Numbered from the stretch's first letter, positions 24,867 through 34,364 are shown. The stretch: 64,000 nt of DNA from Streptomyces fildesensis (GCF_016107395.1 NZ_JAAIKO010000013.1:62001-126000); one strand, 5' to 3'. The notes: generated from the sequence alone by a model not told the origin. Numbers and translations are program-made.

Positions 24867-24913
24867 ACATGGCGGTGGCCCGCACCCTTCGGGGGTGCGG
24901 GCCACCGCCATGT
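24867..24913. terminator. Strong bidirectional terminator after the DoxX gene
   Basis: A perfect 21-bp stem (ACATGGCGGTGGCCCGCACCC and complement) around a TTCGG loop, between convergent genes. Confidence 0.9.
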
Positions 24914-25040
24914 GCGTACGGGGGCCGTGGGCGCCGTGGAGGGACCGTAGGCGACCCGGAGGCGGTGGAACGCGTGAGAGGGGCTCAGCGGCCCGCTCAG
25001 CGCCACGGCGGGCGGACGGGGGTCCGTCTTCAGCGGTTGC

Positions 25041-25766
25041 TCAACGGCTGAGAGCGGCCAGCTCCTTGGCGGCCTCGGTGAGGTCCTTCGCCGTGTCGAT
25101 GGCCCGCCAGTACGCGCCCTGCGGGATCGGGAAGCCGGCGAGGCGGCGTTCGCGCGCGAGCCGGGGGAACGTGGTGCGTTCATGGTCGCCGAGGTCCGGC
25201 AGCAGCCCGGTGAACTCCGGGTCGAAGACGTACACGCCCGCGTTGATCAGGAACGGGGAGGGCGGCGCCTCGATGAAGTCCAGGATCTGCCCGAACTCGT
25301 TGGTCTCCACGGCGCCCCACGGGATCCGGGGGCGGGCCAGCGCCAGCGTGGCGACCGCGGCGCGCTCGTGATGGAACGCGGCCATCTCGCGCAGCGAGAA
25401 GCGGGTCCAGATGTCGCCGTTGGTGGCGTACCAGGGCTCGTCGGGGCGCGGGAGCGACGCGGCGGCGTACTTGAGCCCGCCGCCGCGACCCAGCGGTTCC
25501 TTCTCGACGACGGTGGTGACGTTCAGCGGCAACCGGGCCGCGTCCAGCCACTCCTGGAGCACTTCGGCGAGGTGGCCGCACGAGACGACGGCGTCGGTGA
25601 CGCCCTCGGCGGCCAGCCAGTCGAGCTGGTGGCCGATGATCGGTGTCCCGGTGCCCGGGATCTCGACCATCGGCTTGGGACGGTCGTCGGTGTAGGGCCG
25701 CAGTCGCGACCCCTGCCCTCCGGCGAGGAGGACGGCCTGGGTCACGGTAGGAGCGCCGTTCGTCAT
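25041..25766 (-). CDS. NDP-sugar nucleotidyltransferase (NTP_transferase family)
   Basis: 241 aa from ATG 25766; GTG 25775 would add three residues. The nucleotide-binding signature QAVLLAGGQGSRLRPYTDDR with PKPM is present, then GTPIIGHQLDWL, EPLGRGGGLKYA, and the metal-binding Asp in ATNGDIWTRF; the end is YWRAIDTAKDLTEA. The length fits the short mannose-1-phosphate guanylyltransferase-like branch without a left-handed beta-helix. The exact sugar cannot be told. It probably forms a unit with the small secreted protein upstream on the same strand (70-bp gap). Confidence 0.85.
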   Translation of the reverse strand: MTNGAPTVTQAVLLAGGQGSRLRPYTDDRPKPMVEIPGTGTPIIGHQLDWLAAEGVTDAVVSCGHLAEVLQEWLDAARLPLNVTTVVEKEPLGRGGGLKYAAASLPRPDEPWYATNGDIWTRFSLREMAAFHHERAAVATLALARPRIPWGAVETNEFGQILDFIEAPPSPFLINAGVYVFDPEFTGLLPDLGDHERTTFPRLARERRLAGFPIPQGAYWRAIDTAKDLTEAAKELAALSR

Positions 25767-25836
25767 GCTGGGCACCCTACGGGACCTCGAACGCGTGATG
25801 ACGGCGTCCCCGGGCGGCAGGGGACGCCCGTCATGG

Positions 25837-26250
25837 TCAGTAGACGGAGGCGACGCCGGTCGCGAACGAGGTGTCGCACACCGGACGCGAGAAGGACTGG
25901 GCGCGCACCGGACCGTACTTGGCGACGGCGGCGCGGCCGAGCGACCGGGCGATCGACGTGCAGTACTTTGCCAGTGACGGCCTGGTGGCCATCTCCGCCT
26001 GCAGGTCGGTCAGTACAGTGCTCGCGGACTTGTCCTGGAGCTCGTCCAGCAGTCGGGTGCGCAGCACCTCCTGCGGCTCCTTCGAGGACGGCACGATCTC
26101 CGGTTTGTCGTGCGAGGCCGTGAGCACCTGGGCCTCGGAGGCCGAGGTCGCCCACGGGACGCGGGTGACGGCGAGGGTCCCGGACAGCACGAGGACGACC
26201 GGGAGTACGAGCGCGAATGTCTTGCCGATGCGGCGAGCTACCTGGTTCAC
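25837..26250 (-). CDS. Small secreted or membrane-anchored protein of unknown function
   Basis: 137 aa from GTG 26250. An N-terminal signal or anchor (IGKTFALVLPVVLVLSGTLA) is followed by a helical, charged domain with two cysteines (AKYCTSIARSLGRAAVAKYG and RPVCDTSFATGVASVY) that could form a disulphide outside the cell. I do not recognise a family. It shares direction with the nucleotidyltransferase gene. Confidence 0.7.
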   Translation of the reverse strand: MNQVARRIGKTFALVLPVVLVLSGTLAVTRVPWATSASEAQVLTASHDKPEIVPSSKEPQEVLRTRLLDELQDKSASTVLTDLQAEMATRPSLAKYCTSIARSLGRAAVAKYGPVRAQSFSRPVCDTSFATGVASVY

Positions 26251-26410
26251 GCTCGCGATCGTAGCGATGGGTGATGATTTGGCGACATTTAGTCACCCTG
26301 CCGGGTGAGGGGAATCGCTGATACGGGTGCGGCCGGTTGACGAACGGGATCGAAAAGCCCGGTGTGTGTAGGTATTTGTCGACACCGGAATGATCAACGG
26401 GGACGCAACG

Positions 26411-26449
26411 CGGAACGGCCGCCCGCGGGTTGCGCGAACGGCCGTTCCG
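26411..26449 (-). terminator. Terminator downstream of msiK
   Basis: CGGAACGGCCG (26411-26421) and CGGCCGTTCCG (26439-26449), a perfect 11-bp stem about 55 bp beyond the msiK stop on the minus strand. Confidence 0.75.
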
Positions 26450-26503
26450 TACTGCTTATATGCCCGTTGGCCCGTTGGCCACGTTGGCCCTTCGGGTTGA
26501 GCG

Positions 26504-27622
<1,119 letters not shown>

Positions 27623-27677
27623 AGCTGTTGCACCCCTCACCGGCAGGAACGTGCCGGACGATCCGAGTAAAGGAAGG

Positions 27678-27693
27678 ATTGGTCTAGTCCGCC
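27678..27693 (-). promoter_or_regulatory. Candidate DasR (dre) operator upstream of msiK
   Basis: ATTGGTCTAGTCCGCC matches the 16-bp dre consensus A(C/G)TGGTCTAGACCA(G/C)T at 12 positions, including the TGGTCTAG core. DasR is the GntR-family N-acetylglucosamine regulator, and MsiK serves the chitobiose importer, so the site makes biological sense. Confidence 0.5.
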
Positions 27694-27836
27694 ATATGCG
27701 AACTGACCGTGACGCTACCCGCCGCCTGCCCCTTTGTCAGTAGCCCCCGGTCACCGACTTTCCCCACACCCGGCACCCCCCGCCTTGAGTACACTTCTCC
27801 TGGCCCCGCACCCGCACCACCCACCCGCGGACCCAT

Positions 27837-27910
27837 GCCCCCTTAGCTCAGCTGGCCAGAGCACCGCTCTTGTAAAGCGAAGGTCGTCGGTTCGAATCCG
27901 ACAGGGGGCT
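27837..27910 (+). tRNA. tRNA-Thr (anticodon TGT)
   Basis: 74 nt. The acceptor stem GCCCCCT pairs with AGGGGGC and a discriminator T follows. The D-loop (TAGCTCAGCTGGCCAGAGC), anticodon TGT at 27871-27873 in CTTGTAA, and T-arm GTCGGTTCGAATCCGAC are canonical. The CCA end is not encoded. A 15-bp-stem terminator follows 61 bp downstream. Confidence 0.97.
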
Positions 27911-27971
27911 CCCCGCACCACCCGCCCGAGCCGCACCAGCGGCCCGAGCGAGCACCACATCGTGACCACCA

Positions 27972-28006
27972 CAGACGGCCCCGGACACCGCGTCCGGGGC
28001 CGTCTG
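27972..28006 (+). terminator. Terminator downstream of tRNA-Thr
   Basis: CAGACGGCCCCGGAC pairs perfectly with GTCCGGGGCCGTCTG around a 5-nt loop. Confidence 0.85.
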
Positions 28007-28040
28007 CGTGAGCGCTGCGTGAGCGGCCGGCCCGGCCGGA

Positions 28041-28280
28041 GGCGGCGTCGATGGCGGCGGCCGCGACGAATCTGCGGAACGCGACGCACAAGCTGCCCAG
28101 GCGCTGAGCGCCTACCGCCACGCGTCCGGAACCAACGGCCCGTACCACTTCAAGGCCACCGTCACCTGGAAGATCGGCTGGACGGGCACTGGCAACCCCA
28201 AGCCGGTCGATCTCCCCGACGGGACCTTCGGTACCACCACGGACCTGACCGTCCGCGAGATCCAGGCCGTCGTCCGCTGA
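28041..28280 (+). pseudogene. 3' remnant of an integrative-element-type secreted/ATP-GTP-binding-like protein gene
   Basis: The frame ending TGA 28278-28280 reads ...AQALSAYRHASG, PYHFKATVTWKIGWTGTGN, PDGTFGTTTDLTVREIQAVV, without any start codon or upstream coding continuity; upstream is the tRNA terminator. The 'P-Y-F-x-A-T-V-T-W-x-W-T-G-T-G...T-x-V-R-x-x-E-x-Q-A-V' pattern is one I associate with C-terminal parts of proteins on Streptomyces plasmids and integrative elements. Position about 130 bp after a tRNA-Thr suggests the scar of a lost element. No integrase or duplicated tRNA 3' end is visible within the 480 bp downstream. Confidence 0.55.
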
Positions 28281-28391
28281 CCTAAGTCGGCGACCGCTTG
28301 GCTGGGTCAGGCGCGGGGGATGGGGCTGAACCCCCGTTGTTGAACGCCCTCGTGGCCCCTCTCGCGTTCACCCGGGCCGCCCGTGAGCCGG

Positions 28392-29234
28392 TCAGCGGGT
28401 GAGGAGGGTGGCCAGTTGGGTGGCGAAGGCCGGGGCGTGGGGGAGGTAGCCGGCGTGGTTGCCTGGGAAGTCGGTGATGGGGATGCCGAGGCGGGTGGCC
28501 AGGACGGTGTTGGGGCGGTAGGGGAGGAAGCCGCGGGAGTCGCGGCCGCCGGCCAGGGCCAGTTGGGGGGTCACGGTGGCCAGGGCGGTCAGGTCCGGGA
28601 GGTGGTTCGTGACCGGCAGGAGCTCGTGGGCCAGGAAGCGGTCGGTGTTGGCGGCCATCCGGGTGACGAGGTCGCGGATCTGTGGGGGGAGCTCCGTGTG
28701 GGGCAGGGGACCTTCGGTGTCCAGGCCCATGCGGGCGCCGAAGACCTCCATCGCGGGTCCGACGCCGTCGCGGAGGTAGATGGCGTGGACGTTCCTGAGG
28801 AAGGCGATGTGCTCGTCGGCGTCGGGGAGCACGCCGAACAACGGGGGTTCGTGGGGGACGGCGATGCGGACGCGGTCCGGGTGCCGGGTGAGCAGGTCGA
28901 GGGCGACGATGGCGCCCGAGCTGCTGCCGAACACGTGGGCGGGCTCGTCGGTGAGGGCGGCGAGGAGGAGGCGGGCGTCCTCGCTGTCGGTCGCGACGCT
29001 CATGTCCTGCGGCGGGCCCTCCACCGGGCTGCGGGAGTTGCCGCGCCGGTCGTAGGTGACGACGGTGTAGCGGTCGGCCAGGGCGCCGGCGACACCCTCG
29101 AAGACACCGGCGTCGCCGGAGCCGCCGTGGATCATGAGCAGGACGGGACCGGAGCCGCGGATCTCGTAGTGGAGGGTGGCTCCGGGCACTTTGAGCGTGT
29201 CGGTCCTGGGCGCGTTCGTCGACGGCGCGTTCAT
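28392..29234 (-). CDS. Alpha/beta-hydrolase fold protein
   Basis: 280 aa from ATG 29234. Oxyanion motif MIHGGSGDAG, then VVTYDRRGNSRSP, nucleophile elbow VFGSSSGAIVALDLL (G-x-S-x-G), and a C-terminal His in FPGNHAGYLPHAPAF. This is typical of uncharacterised esterase/epoxide-hydrolase-like proteins. The substrate is unknown. It is downstream of the STAS gene on the same strand, but a terminator lies between them, so it is probably separately transcribed. Confidence 0.85.
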   Translation of the reverse strand: MNAPSTNAPRTDTLKVPGATLHYEIRGSGPVLLMIHGGSGDAGVFEGVAGALADRYTVVTYDRRGNSRSPVEGPPQDMSVATDSEDARLLLAALTDEPAHVFGSSSGAIVALDLLTRHPDRVRIAVPHEPPLFGVLPDADEHIAFLRNVHAIYLRDGVGPAMEVFGARMGLDTEGPLPHTELPPQIRDLVTRMAANTDRFLAHELLPVTNHLPDLTALATVTPQLALAGGRDSRGFLPYRPNTVLATRLGIPITDFPGNHAGYLPHAPAFATQLATLLTR

Positions 29235-29271
29235 CGGTCCTCCTGGGGCGTTCCGGGGTCCTGGCCGGCGC

Positions 29272-29315
29272 TGCCCGGATCCGTCAGGTCTTGGTGGCCC
29301 TGGCGGATCCGGGCA
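29272..29315 (-). terminator. Terminator after the STAS gene
   Basis: TGCCCGGATCCG (29272-29283) and CGGATCCGGGCA (29304-29315), a perfect 12-bp stem; CAGG and CCTG can pair inside the 20-nt loop. Confidence 0.75.
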
Positions 29316-29336
29316 ACGACTCCACTGTGGACCGCG

Positions 29337-29723
29337 TCACCGACAGGGCGCTGATACGCGGCCGACGCGGGCGTCCTGGACGGCGAAGGTCCTGTCCAGG
29401 CCGGTGAGGTGGAGGAGTTTGCGGAGGTGCGGGCGGACGCCGGTGAGGTGCAGCCGGCCGTGCCGTGCGCTGATGAGGTTGTGGGCGTGGACGAGCACGG
29501 AGAGCCCACGGCAGTCCATGAACGTGACGCCGGTGACGTCGATGACGAGGTCGGGAGGGCGGCCCCCGTGCTCCCGGCGGGCGAGTCCGTCCAGCCGTCG
29601 GCTGATGTACGGCGTGGCCATGAGGTCGATCTCGCCGTGGAGTTCGACGACCGGCACGGTGCCGCGGGTGCTGACACGGACGGTGAAGGCGGGGCTCGGG
29701 TGGTCTGGTGGGACGAGGGGCAC
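29337..29723 (-). CDS. STAS-domain anti-sigma-factor antagonist-like protein
   Basis: 128 aa from GTG 29723 with GGAAGGAAG upstream on the coding strand. A single STAS domain: FTVRVSTRGTVPVVELHGEI, DLVIDVTGVTFMDCRGLSVL, LTGVRPHLRKLLHLTGLDRT. In SpoIIAA-type proteins the phosphorylated residue is Ser after the Asp of the 'FxDSSG' loop. Here that position is Cys (MDCRG), so classic phospho-switching is doubtful. It lies 68 bp after the ABC permease gene and may belong to that operon. No partner kinase is adjacent; the receiver-PP2C at 4.3-5.6 kb is a possible distant partner only. Confidence 0.85.
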   Translation of the reverse strand: MPLVPPDHPSPAFTVRVSTRGTVPVVELHGEIDLMATPYISRRLDGLARREHGGRPPDLVIDVTGVTFMDCRGLSVLVHAHNLISARHGRLHLTGVRPHLRKLLHLTGLDRTFAVQDARVGRVSAPCR

Positions 29724-29791
29724 GGGGGCTTCCTTCCGGAGAGGTTCCACGGAGGTTCCACGGGAGGCGTACGGGCTCGGCCGGACCGGCC

Positions 29792-30991
29792 CTACGCGGC
29801 GTGCAGCGCCAGGGTCGGCGACAGGCGGGCCGCGCGGACCGCCGGATAGAGGCCGGCGACGGTGCCGATGATCAGCGTGGCGCCGAAGCCGCCGCTGACG
29901 GCCCACGGCGGTACCACCCACGGGAGGCGGCCGGTGGTGGCGTAGACGAAGGTGGCGAGGGAGCCGAGGGCGATGCCCGCCAGGCCGCCGAGTCCGGAGA
30001 GCATGAGGGACTCGGTGACGAACTGGATGCGGATCTGGCCCCTGGTCGCGCCCAGGGAGCGGCGCAGCCCGATCTCGTGGCGGCGTTCCAGCACCGAGAT
30101 GATCATGGTGTTGGCGACGCCGACACCGCCGACCAGCAGGGCGACCCCGCCGAGACCGAGCAGCAGATTGGTGAACGCGCCGTCCGTGGCGGCCTTCGCC
30201 TGCAGTGCCGCCGAAGGATCCGTGACCTTCACGACCTGCGGGTTCTGCGGGTTGGCCGTGCGCGGGACCAGGTCGCGTACGGCGGCGACCGCGGCATCGG
30301 TGGAGCGTTCGTAGACGGACGTGGGATGGCCGTCGAAGCCCAGCAGCCGTTCCGCCGCGTCCCACCCGACGAGGGCGGAGCGCTCGATCTCGGGGGCGAG
30401 CGGCAGCGGGTCGAGGATGCCGGTGACGGTGAAGTACCGGCCGCCGATGAACACCTGCTGCCCGGGGGCGGTGATGCCGAGGCGGTCGGCGGCGACGCTG
30501 CCGAGCACGACGGACGGGTACCTGCCGGTGGCCTTGTTGAGCCAGCTGCCGCTGCGCACCGAGCCGCGCAGGGTCTTCAGCAGCTCCTCGGTGGTCGCCT
30601 TGACGGCGATGCCGCCGGTGTCGCCCTCGGGGATCTTCTCGGAACGGCGTACCGACTGCTTGATGTCGCCGGTGGCGCCCACCTGCTCGACGCCCGGGAT
30701 CCGGCCGATCATGCCCGGGGCCTCCTTCGGCAGCCGGGCGTCCTGGCCGGTGAACAGCGCGTCGCCCGGGGTCACCACGAGCATGTTGGTGCCCAACCGG
30801 TCCAATTCCCGTATGAGTTGGGCCTTGCTGGAGGACGAGATGCCGACCACCGCGATCATCGTCGCGATGCCGAGCGCGATGCCCAGCGCGGACAGGACGA
30901 CGCGCAGGGGGCGGCCGCGCAGCCCGGCGGATCCGACGTGGAACACATCGCGGGCGCTGAGCCGGGCGGGGGAGAGTGCGGTGCGCCTCAT
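29792..30991 (-). CDS. MacB/FtsX-type ABC transporter permease
   Basis: 399 aa from ATG 30991, overlapping the ATPase stop by 4 bp. An N-terminal membrane helix (PLRVVLSALGIALGIATMIA) precedes a ~200-residue extracytoplasmic MacB_PCD domain (NMLVVTPGDALFTGQDARLP... VFIGGRYFTVTGI). Three C-terminal membrane helices follow (LLLGLGGVALLVGGVGVANT, LGGLAGIALGSLATFVYAT, GATLIIGTVAGLYPAVRAAR). This is the mechanotransmission-type efflux fold that works with an ATPase and a periplasmic/extracellular adaptor, both encoded just upstream. It is likely to export or shed antimicrobial or lipid-like compounds. Confidence 0.92.
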   Translation of the reverse strand: MRRTALSPARLSARDVFHVGSAGLRGRPLRVVLSALGIALGIATMIAVVGISSSSKAQLIRELDRLGTNMLVVTPGDALFTGQDARLPKEAPGMIGRIPGVEQVGATGDIKQSVRRSEKIPEGDTGGIAVKATTEELLKTLRGSVRSGSWLNKATGRYPSVVLGSVAADRLGITAPGQQVFIGGRYFTVTGILDPLPLAPEIERSALVGWDAAERLLGFDGHPTSVYERSTDAAVAAVRDLVPRTANPQNPQVVKVTDPSAALQAKAATDGAFTNLLLGLGGVALLVGGVGVANTMIISVLERRHEIGLRRSLGATRGQIRIQFVTESLMLSGLGGLAGIALGSLATFVYATTGRLPWVVPPWAVSGGFGATLIIGTVAGLYPAVRAARLSPTLALHAA

Positions 30992-31779
30992 ACGGCGACC
31001 GCTCCGGCGTCGGTCCCGGTGCCGGGTGCGGAGTCAGGTGCCGCGTCCGTCCTGGCATCAGCACCCGTCCCGCCACTCGTGCGGGCCTGTCTGGTGTCCG
31101 CCACCACCCGGCCGTCGCGGATCCGCACCTGGCGGGGCAGCCGGTCGGCGATCTCGCTGTCGTGGGTGATCACGGCGATGGTCGCGCCTTCCTTGTTGAG
31201 ATCGTGCAGCAGCTCCATGACCGCCTCGCCCGAGGCGGAGTCCAGGGCGCCGGTGGGCTCGTCGGCGAGCAGCAGGTCGGGTTCGCCGACGACGGCGCGC
31301 GCGATGGCGACGCGCTGCTTCTGCCCGCCGGACAGCTGGTGCGGCTTGTGGTCCATCCGGTCCGCGAGGCCGACGCGCTCCAGCGCGGCGGCGGCCCGGC
31401 GGCGGCGTTCGGCGCGCGGCAGCCCCGAGTAGAGGAGCCCCTCGGCCACGTTGTCCTGGGCGCTGATGCCGGGCACGAGATGGAACGCCTGGAAGACGAA
31501 TCCGACGTGCTGGGCGCGCAGCGCGGAGAGCCTGCCGTCGGACAGCGCGGCGACGTCGTGGCCCGCGATGGCGACCGAGCCGGAGGACGGCCGGTCCAGG
31601 GTGCCGACGATGTGCAGCAGGGTGGACTTGCCGGAGCCGGACGGGCCGACGATGGCGAGCAGTTCGCCGTCGTCGATCGTCAGGTCCACGCCACGCAGCG
31701 CCGTGACGCCGCCCGGGTACTGCTTCCCGACGCCCACGAGTTCGACGACGGTGTTCGGGGCGGTACCGGTGGAACTCAC
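30988..31779 (-). CDS. ABC transporter ATP-binding protein (MacB/LolD-like)
   Basis: 263 aa from GTG 31779, overlapping the adaptor stop by 4 bp. Walker A GPSGSGKSTLL, Q-loop FVFQAFHLVPG, signature LSGGQKQRVAIARAVV, Walker B LLLADEPTGALDSASG and H-loop VITHDSEIADRL are present. The C-terminal ~30 residues are an Ala/Thr/Gly/Asp-rich tail absent from most homologues. It powers the neighbouring permease. Confidence 0.94.
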   Translation of the reverse strand: MSSTGTAPNTVVELVGVGKQYPGGVTALRGVDLTIDDGELLAIVGPSGSGKSTLLHIVGTLDRPSSGSVAIAGHDVAALSDGRLSALRAQHVGFVFQAFHLVPGISAQDNVAEGLLYSGLPRAERRRRAAAALERVGLADRMDHKPHQLSGGQKQRVAIARAVVGEPDLLLADEPTGALDSASGEAVMELLHDLNKEGATIAVITHDSEIADRLPRQVRIRDGRVVADTRQARTSGGTGADARTDAAPDSAPGTGTDAGAVAV

Positions 31780-32840
31780 AGCGACGGCACCCCGACCTTC
31801 ATGCCCTCGCGCAGCCCGCCGCCGCTGATCTCGACCCGCCCCTGCCCGAACATGCCGAGCTCGACCGCGACGTCGCGCGCCTTGCCGTTCTCCACGACCT
31901 GGACGCCGAAGCCGCCGCTGGGCAGCGCCAGCAGGGCGTTGACGGGTACGGACAGCACGCCCTGGTGGGTCTGGCCGGTCAGGTTCACCGTCACCGGGGA
32001 CTTGTCGAGGCCGCCGACCTTGGACGGGTCGTCGAAGGTGACCGTGACGGAGATCCTGGGTGTCTTGTCCTGCGGGTCCTCGCCCTCCTCGACGGTCTTG
32101 CCGATGGAGGAGACCTTGCCCTGCGCGGTCCCGCCGCCCGGCAGATCGACGGTGACTTTGGTGCCGGTCCGCGCCAGCTGACCGTCGGCGACCTCCAGCT
32201 TGAACTCGACGATCCGCTCGGAACTGGTCGTGGTCAGCACCGGCTTGCCGGGACCGGCCTGGTCGCCGACGGTGGAGTCCGCCGACTTGATCCGTACCGG
32301 GCCGGCGGAGAAGGCGATCTGGTCGGGGCCGGTCGTGCCGGTCCTCGGCAGGTCGTGGTCCTTCTGCCAGCGCTTCACGGCATCGGCGGTGCCGGCGGTG
32401 AACGTGCCGTCGGCGGCCAGGCCGGAGCCGAAGCCGAGGGCGCGCAGATTCTCCTTCAACTGCCGGACGTCGTCGCCCTTGTCGCCGGTCTTCAGCGTCC
32501 GGTACATGGGGGTCGTGCCGTACATCAGCCGTACGGGCTTGCCGTCGACCCCGTACAGCCTGCCGTCGCGCGCGACGGAGGAGCCGGCGCCGGCGACCCA
32601 GGTGATGGTGCCCATGGCGCCCGCGTTGATCTTGCGCTCCTTGGAGTACCCGAGCGTGCCCTGCTTCTGGGTGCTGTCGCTGAGATCGCCGCGCTCGATC
32701 GGGGCGGTCGCCGGCGGGAGGCCGGAATTCTGCTGGGTCACCCCCTTGTCGGGGGCGGCCAGCGCGGTGACGGCCACGCCGCCCCCGGCGACGACCACGA
32801 CCACCGCCACGGCGGCCAGAACGATTCTCTTGCGCTTCAT
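31776..32840 (-). CDS. Efflux adaptor subunit (HlyD/MacA-like) with peptidoglycan-binding domain
   Basis: 354 aa from ATG 32840 (MKRKRIVLAAVAVVVVVAGG), an N-terminal membrane anchor. A GTG at 32957 would add 39 low-complexity Thr/Gln/Arg residues and lies 8 bp after the preceding stop. A peptidoglycan-binding-1 domain is inserted (LKTGDKGDDVRQLKENLRAL, ADGTFTAGTADAVKRWQKDH) between the lipoyl/beta-barrel parts; the second half includes ISVTVTFDDPSKVGGLDKSP and LSVPVNALLALPSGGFGVQV. Actinobacterial MacA-type adaptors with this insertion dock the ABC transporter to the cell wall. Confidence 0.88.
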   Translation of the reverse strand: MKRKRIVLAAVAVVVVVAGGGVAVTALAAPDKGVTQQNSGLPPATAPIERGDLSDSTQKQGTLGYSKERKINAGAMGTITWVAGAGSSVARDGRLYGVDGKPVRLMYGTTPMYRTLKTGDKGDDVRQLKENLRALGFGSGLAADGTFTAGTADAVKRWQKDHDLPRTGTTGPDQIAFSAGPVRIKSADSTVGDQAGPGKPVLTTTSSERIVEFKLEVADGQLARTGTKVTVDLPGGGTAQGKVSSIGKTVEEGEDPQDKTPRISVTVTFDDPSKVGGLDKSPVTVNLTGQTHQGVLSVPVNALLALPSGGFGVQVVENGKARDVAVELGMFGQGRVEISGGGLREGMKVGVPSL

Positions 32841-32965
32841 CGACGTATTCCCGTCCGTCCCCTGCGTGCTCGGCCGCGTGCTCTGCGTTTCGTGCCTTGC
32901 CTGCGTTCGGCGTGTTCCGTGCGTTCCCTGCGTGCTCTTGCGCATGCCGTCGGTCACGCCGGTCG

Positions 32966-33454
32966 TCAGTCGACGGAGCAGAGCTTGTTGGCCTTGTCGA
33001 ACTTCTCCTTCTCCGCGCCCTGCGGCATCGGCATGGCCTTCTGCATCCCGCCACTGCCGCCATGGTTCGGATCGGGCATGTCGACGCCGTTCTTACGCAT
33101 GCACTGCGCGAACTTGAGAGCCTTGTCCTTGTCCGCCTGGGATATTTCTCCCGACGGATTCGCGCTGAACTGCTTGCAGGCGTCCATCGCCTTCTTCATC
33201 GACGCCTCACTGCCGTTCCTGCCGATCGTCATGCCCCGCGGGTCCTCGCCCGGCTTGGGTTCCTGCACGTCCATGCCGTTGTCCCGAAGGCACTTGCGGA
33301 ACTTGAGCGCCTTGTCGGCGGCGGTGTCGGCCGAGCTCTTCCCGGGCGATCCCTTCGCGTCGGAGTCCGTATCGGAGCCCGAACAGGCGGAGGCGAAGAG
33401 GGCGAGAGCGGCCAGTGCCGCGGCGCCGGCGGAAACGCGGTTGCGATTTCTCAT
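32966..33454 (-). CDS. Secreted lipoprotein with duplicated Cys/Met motif, first gene of the efflux operon
   Basis: 162 aa from ATG 33454. Lipobox FASAC (Cys24). Two related segments follow: KALKFRKCLRDNGMDVQEPK... and KALKFAQCMRKNGVDMPDPN..., an internal duplication with C-x4-NG-x-D, each followed by a further Cys (DACKQF, NKLCSVD). The region around 135-145 is Met/Pro rich (MQKAMPMPQ). The family is common ahead of MacAB-like operons in actinobacteria and has no known function. A ligand- or metal-binding sensor for the divergent two-component system is plausible (inference). Confidence 0.8.
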   Translation of the reverse strand: MRNRNRVSAGAAALAALALFASACSGSDTDSDAKGSPGKSSADTAADKALKFRKCLRDNGMDVQEPKPGEDPRGMTIGRNGSEASMKKAMDACKQFSANPSGEISQADKDKALKFAQCMRKNGVDMPDPNHGGSGGMQKAMPMPQGAEKEKFDKANKLCSVD

Positions 33455-33578
33455 GGGATTCTCACTTTGCGGCTGTTCCGGATAGTGACGGGAGGAGATT
33501 GACAGCCGCAGAGCTCTCGTTTCTCTAAGCGAGGTCCTTTACAACGCCGAAAGGTCCCCATCGGGTAAACAGGGGCAC

Positions 33579-34364
33579 ATGCGTGTTTTGCTGGTGGAGG
33601 ACGAGGAATTCCTGGCCGAAATGGTGGCCGACGGGCTGCGCCGTGACGCCATCGCGGTGGACGTGGCGTCGGACGGCGCCGAAGGGCTGCGCAAGCTCCG
33701 GTTCGGCGCCTACGACGTGCTCGTCCTGGACCGCGATCTGCCCGGGGTCCACGGCGACGAGGTCTGCCGCCGGGTCGTGGAGCAGCGGCTGCTCACCCGG
33801 GTGCTGATGCTCACCGCCGCCGGCACCGTCCGCGACCGGGTGGCGGGGCTCGGCCTGGGCGCCGACGACTACCTCACCAAGCCGTTCGCCTACGACGAGT
33901 TGCTCGCCCGGGTCCTGGCACTGGGCCGCCGGGTGCACCCCGCGCTGCCCCCGGTGATCGAACGCGCCGGCCTCGTCATGGACGGCGCGCGCCGCCAGGC
34001 GAGCCGCGACGGCCGGTATCTGAGCCTGTCCCGGAAGGAGTTCGCGGTGTTGGAGGTACTGATGCGCGCGGACGGCGCGGTCGTCAGCGGCGAGGACCTG
34101 ATCGAGCAGGTGTGGGAGGAGGACACCAGCTACCGCACGAACGCGGTCCGGGTGACGCTCAGCAAGCTGCGCACCAAGCTCGGCGAGCCGCAGGTGGTGG
34201 AGACGGTGCCGGGCGTCGGCTACCGGATCGCCGACGTTCCGGGGGACCGGTCGCCGTACGCAGCCGCCGGGGACCAGGCCCTGAACTCAACCGCCGGGGA
34301 GCGGACCCCGAACTCCGCCTCCGGGGACCAGGCCCCGAACTCCGCCTCCCGGGACCGGTCATGA
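33579..34364 (+). CDS. OmpR-family response regulator with repeat tail
   Basis: 261 aa from ATG 33579. The receiver has phosphoacceptor Asp51 (VLVLDRDLPGVHGD) and LTKPFAYDELL. The winged helix is at about 128-218 (LSRKEFAVLEVLMRADGAVV, RVTLSKLRTKLG, VPGVGYRIADV). The normal OmpR end is at residue ~221; the last 40 residues are nine-residue repeats (GDQALNSTA, GERTPNSAS, GDQAPNSAS) encoded by a 27-bp tandem repeat. It is divergent from the efflux operon by 124 bp, which it probably controls, and overlaps its kinase by 4 bp (ATGA). Confidence 0.93.
   Translation: MRVLLVEDEEFLAEMVADGLRRDAIAVDVASDGAEGLRKLRFGAYDVLVLDRDLPGVHGDEVCRRVVEQRLLTRVLMLTAAGTVRDRVAGLGLGADDYLTKPFAYDELLARVLALGRRVHPALPPVIERAGLVMDGARRQASRDGRYLSLSRKEFAVLEVLMRADGAVVSGEDLIEQVWEEDTSYRTNAVRVTLSKLRTKLGEPQVVETVPGVGYRIADVPGDRSPYAAAGDQALNSTAGERTPNSASGDQAPNSASRDRS
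34242..34360 (+). repeat. 27-bp tandem repeat at the 3' end of the response regulator gene
   Basis: Four 27-bp units (starting 34242, 34269, 34296, 34323), each opening GGGGA(C/G)C, plus a partial fifth at 34350. In frame; each encodes nine residues. The last two full units are nearly identical. Confidence 0.9.

Noticed and set aside
27837..28400. Integrated plasmid or prophage at tRNA-Thr
   Set aside because: No integrase, excisionase, replication gene or repeated tRNA 3' segment is visible; only a gene remnant is present.
30988..33063. 691-codon minus-strand frame covering the ATPase
   Set aside because: The ATPase begins at GTG 31779; the upstream part is Arg/Gly-rich shadow of the adaptor gene.
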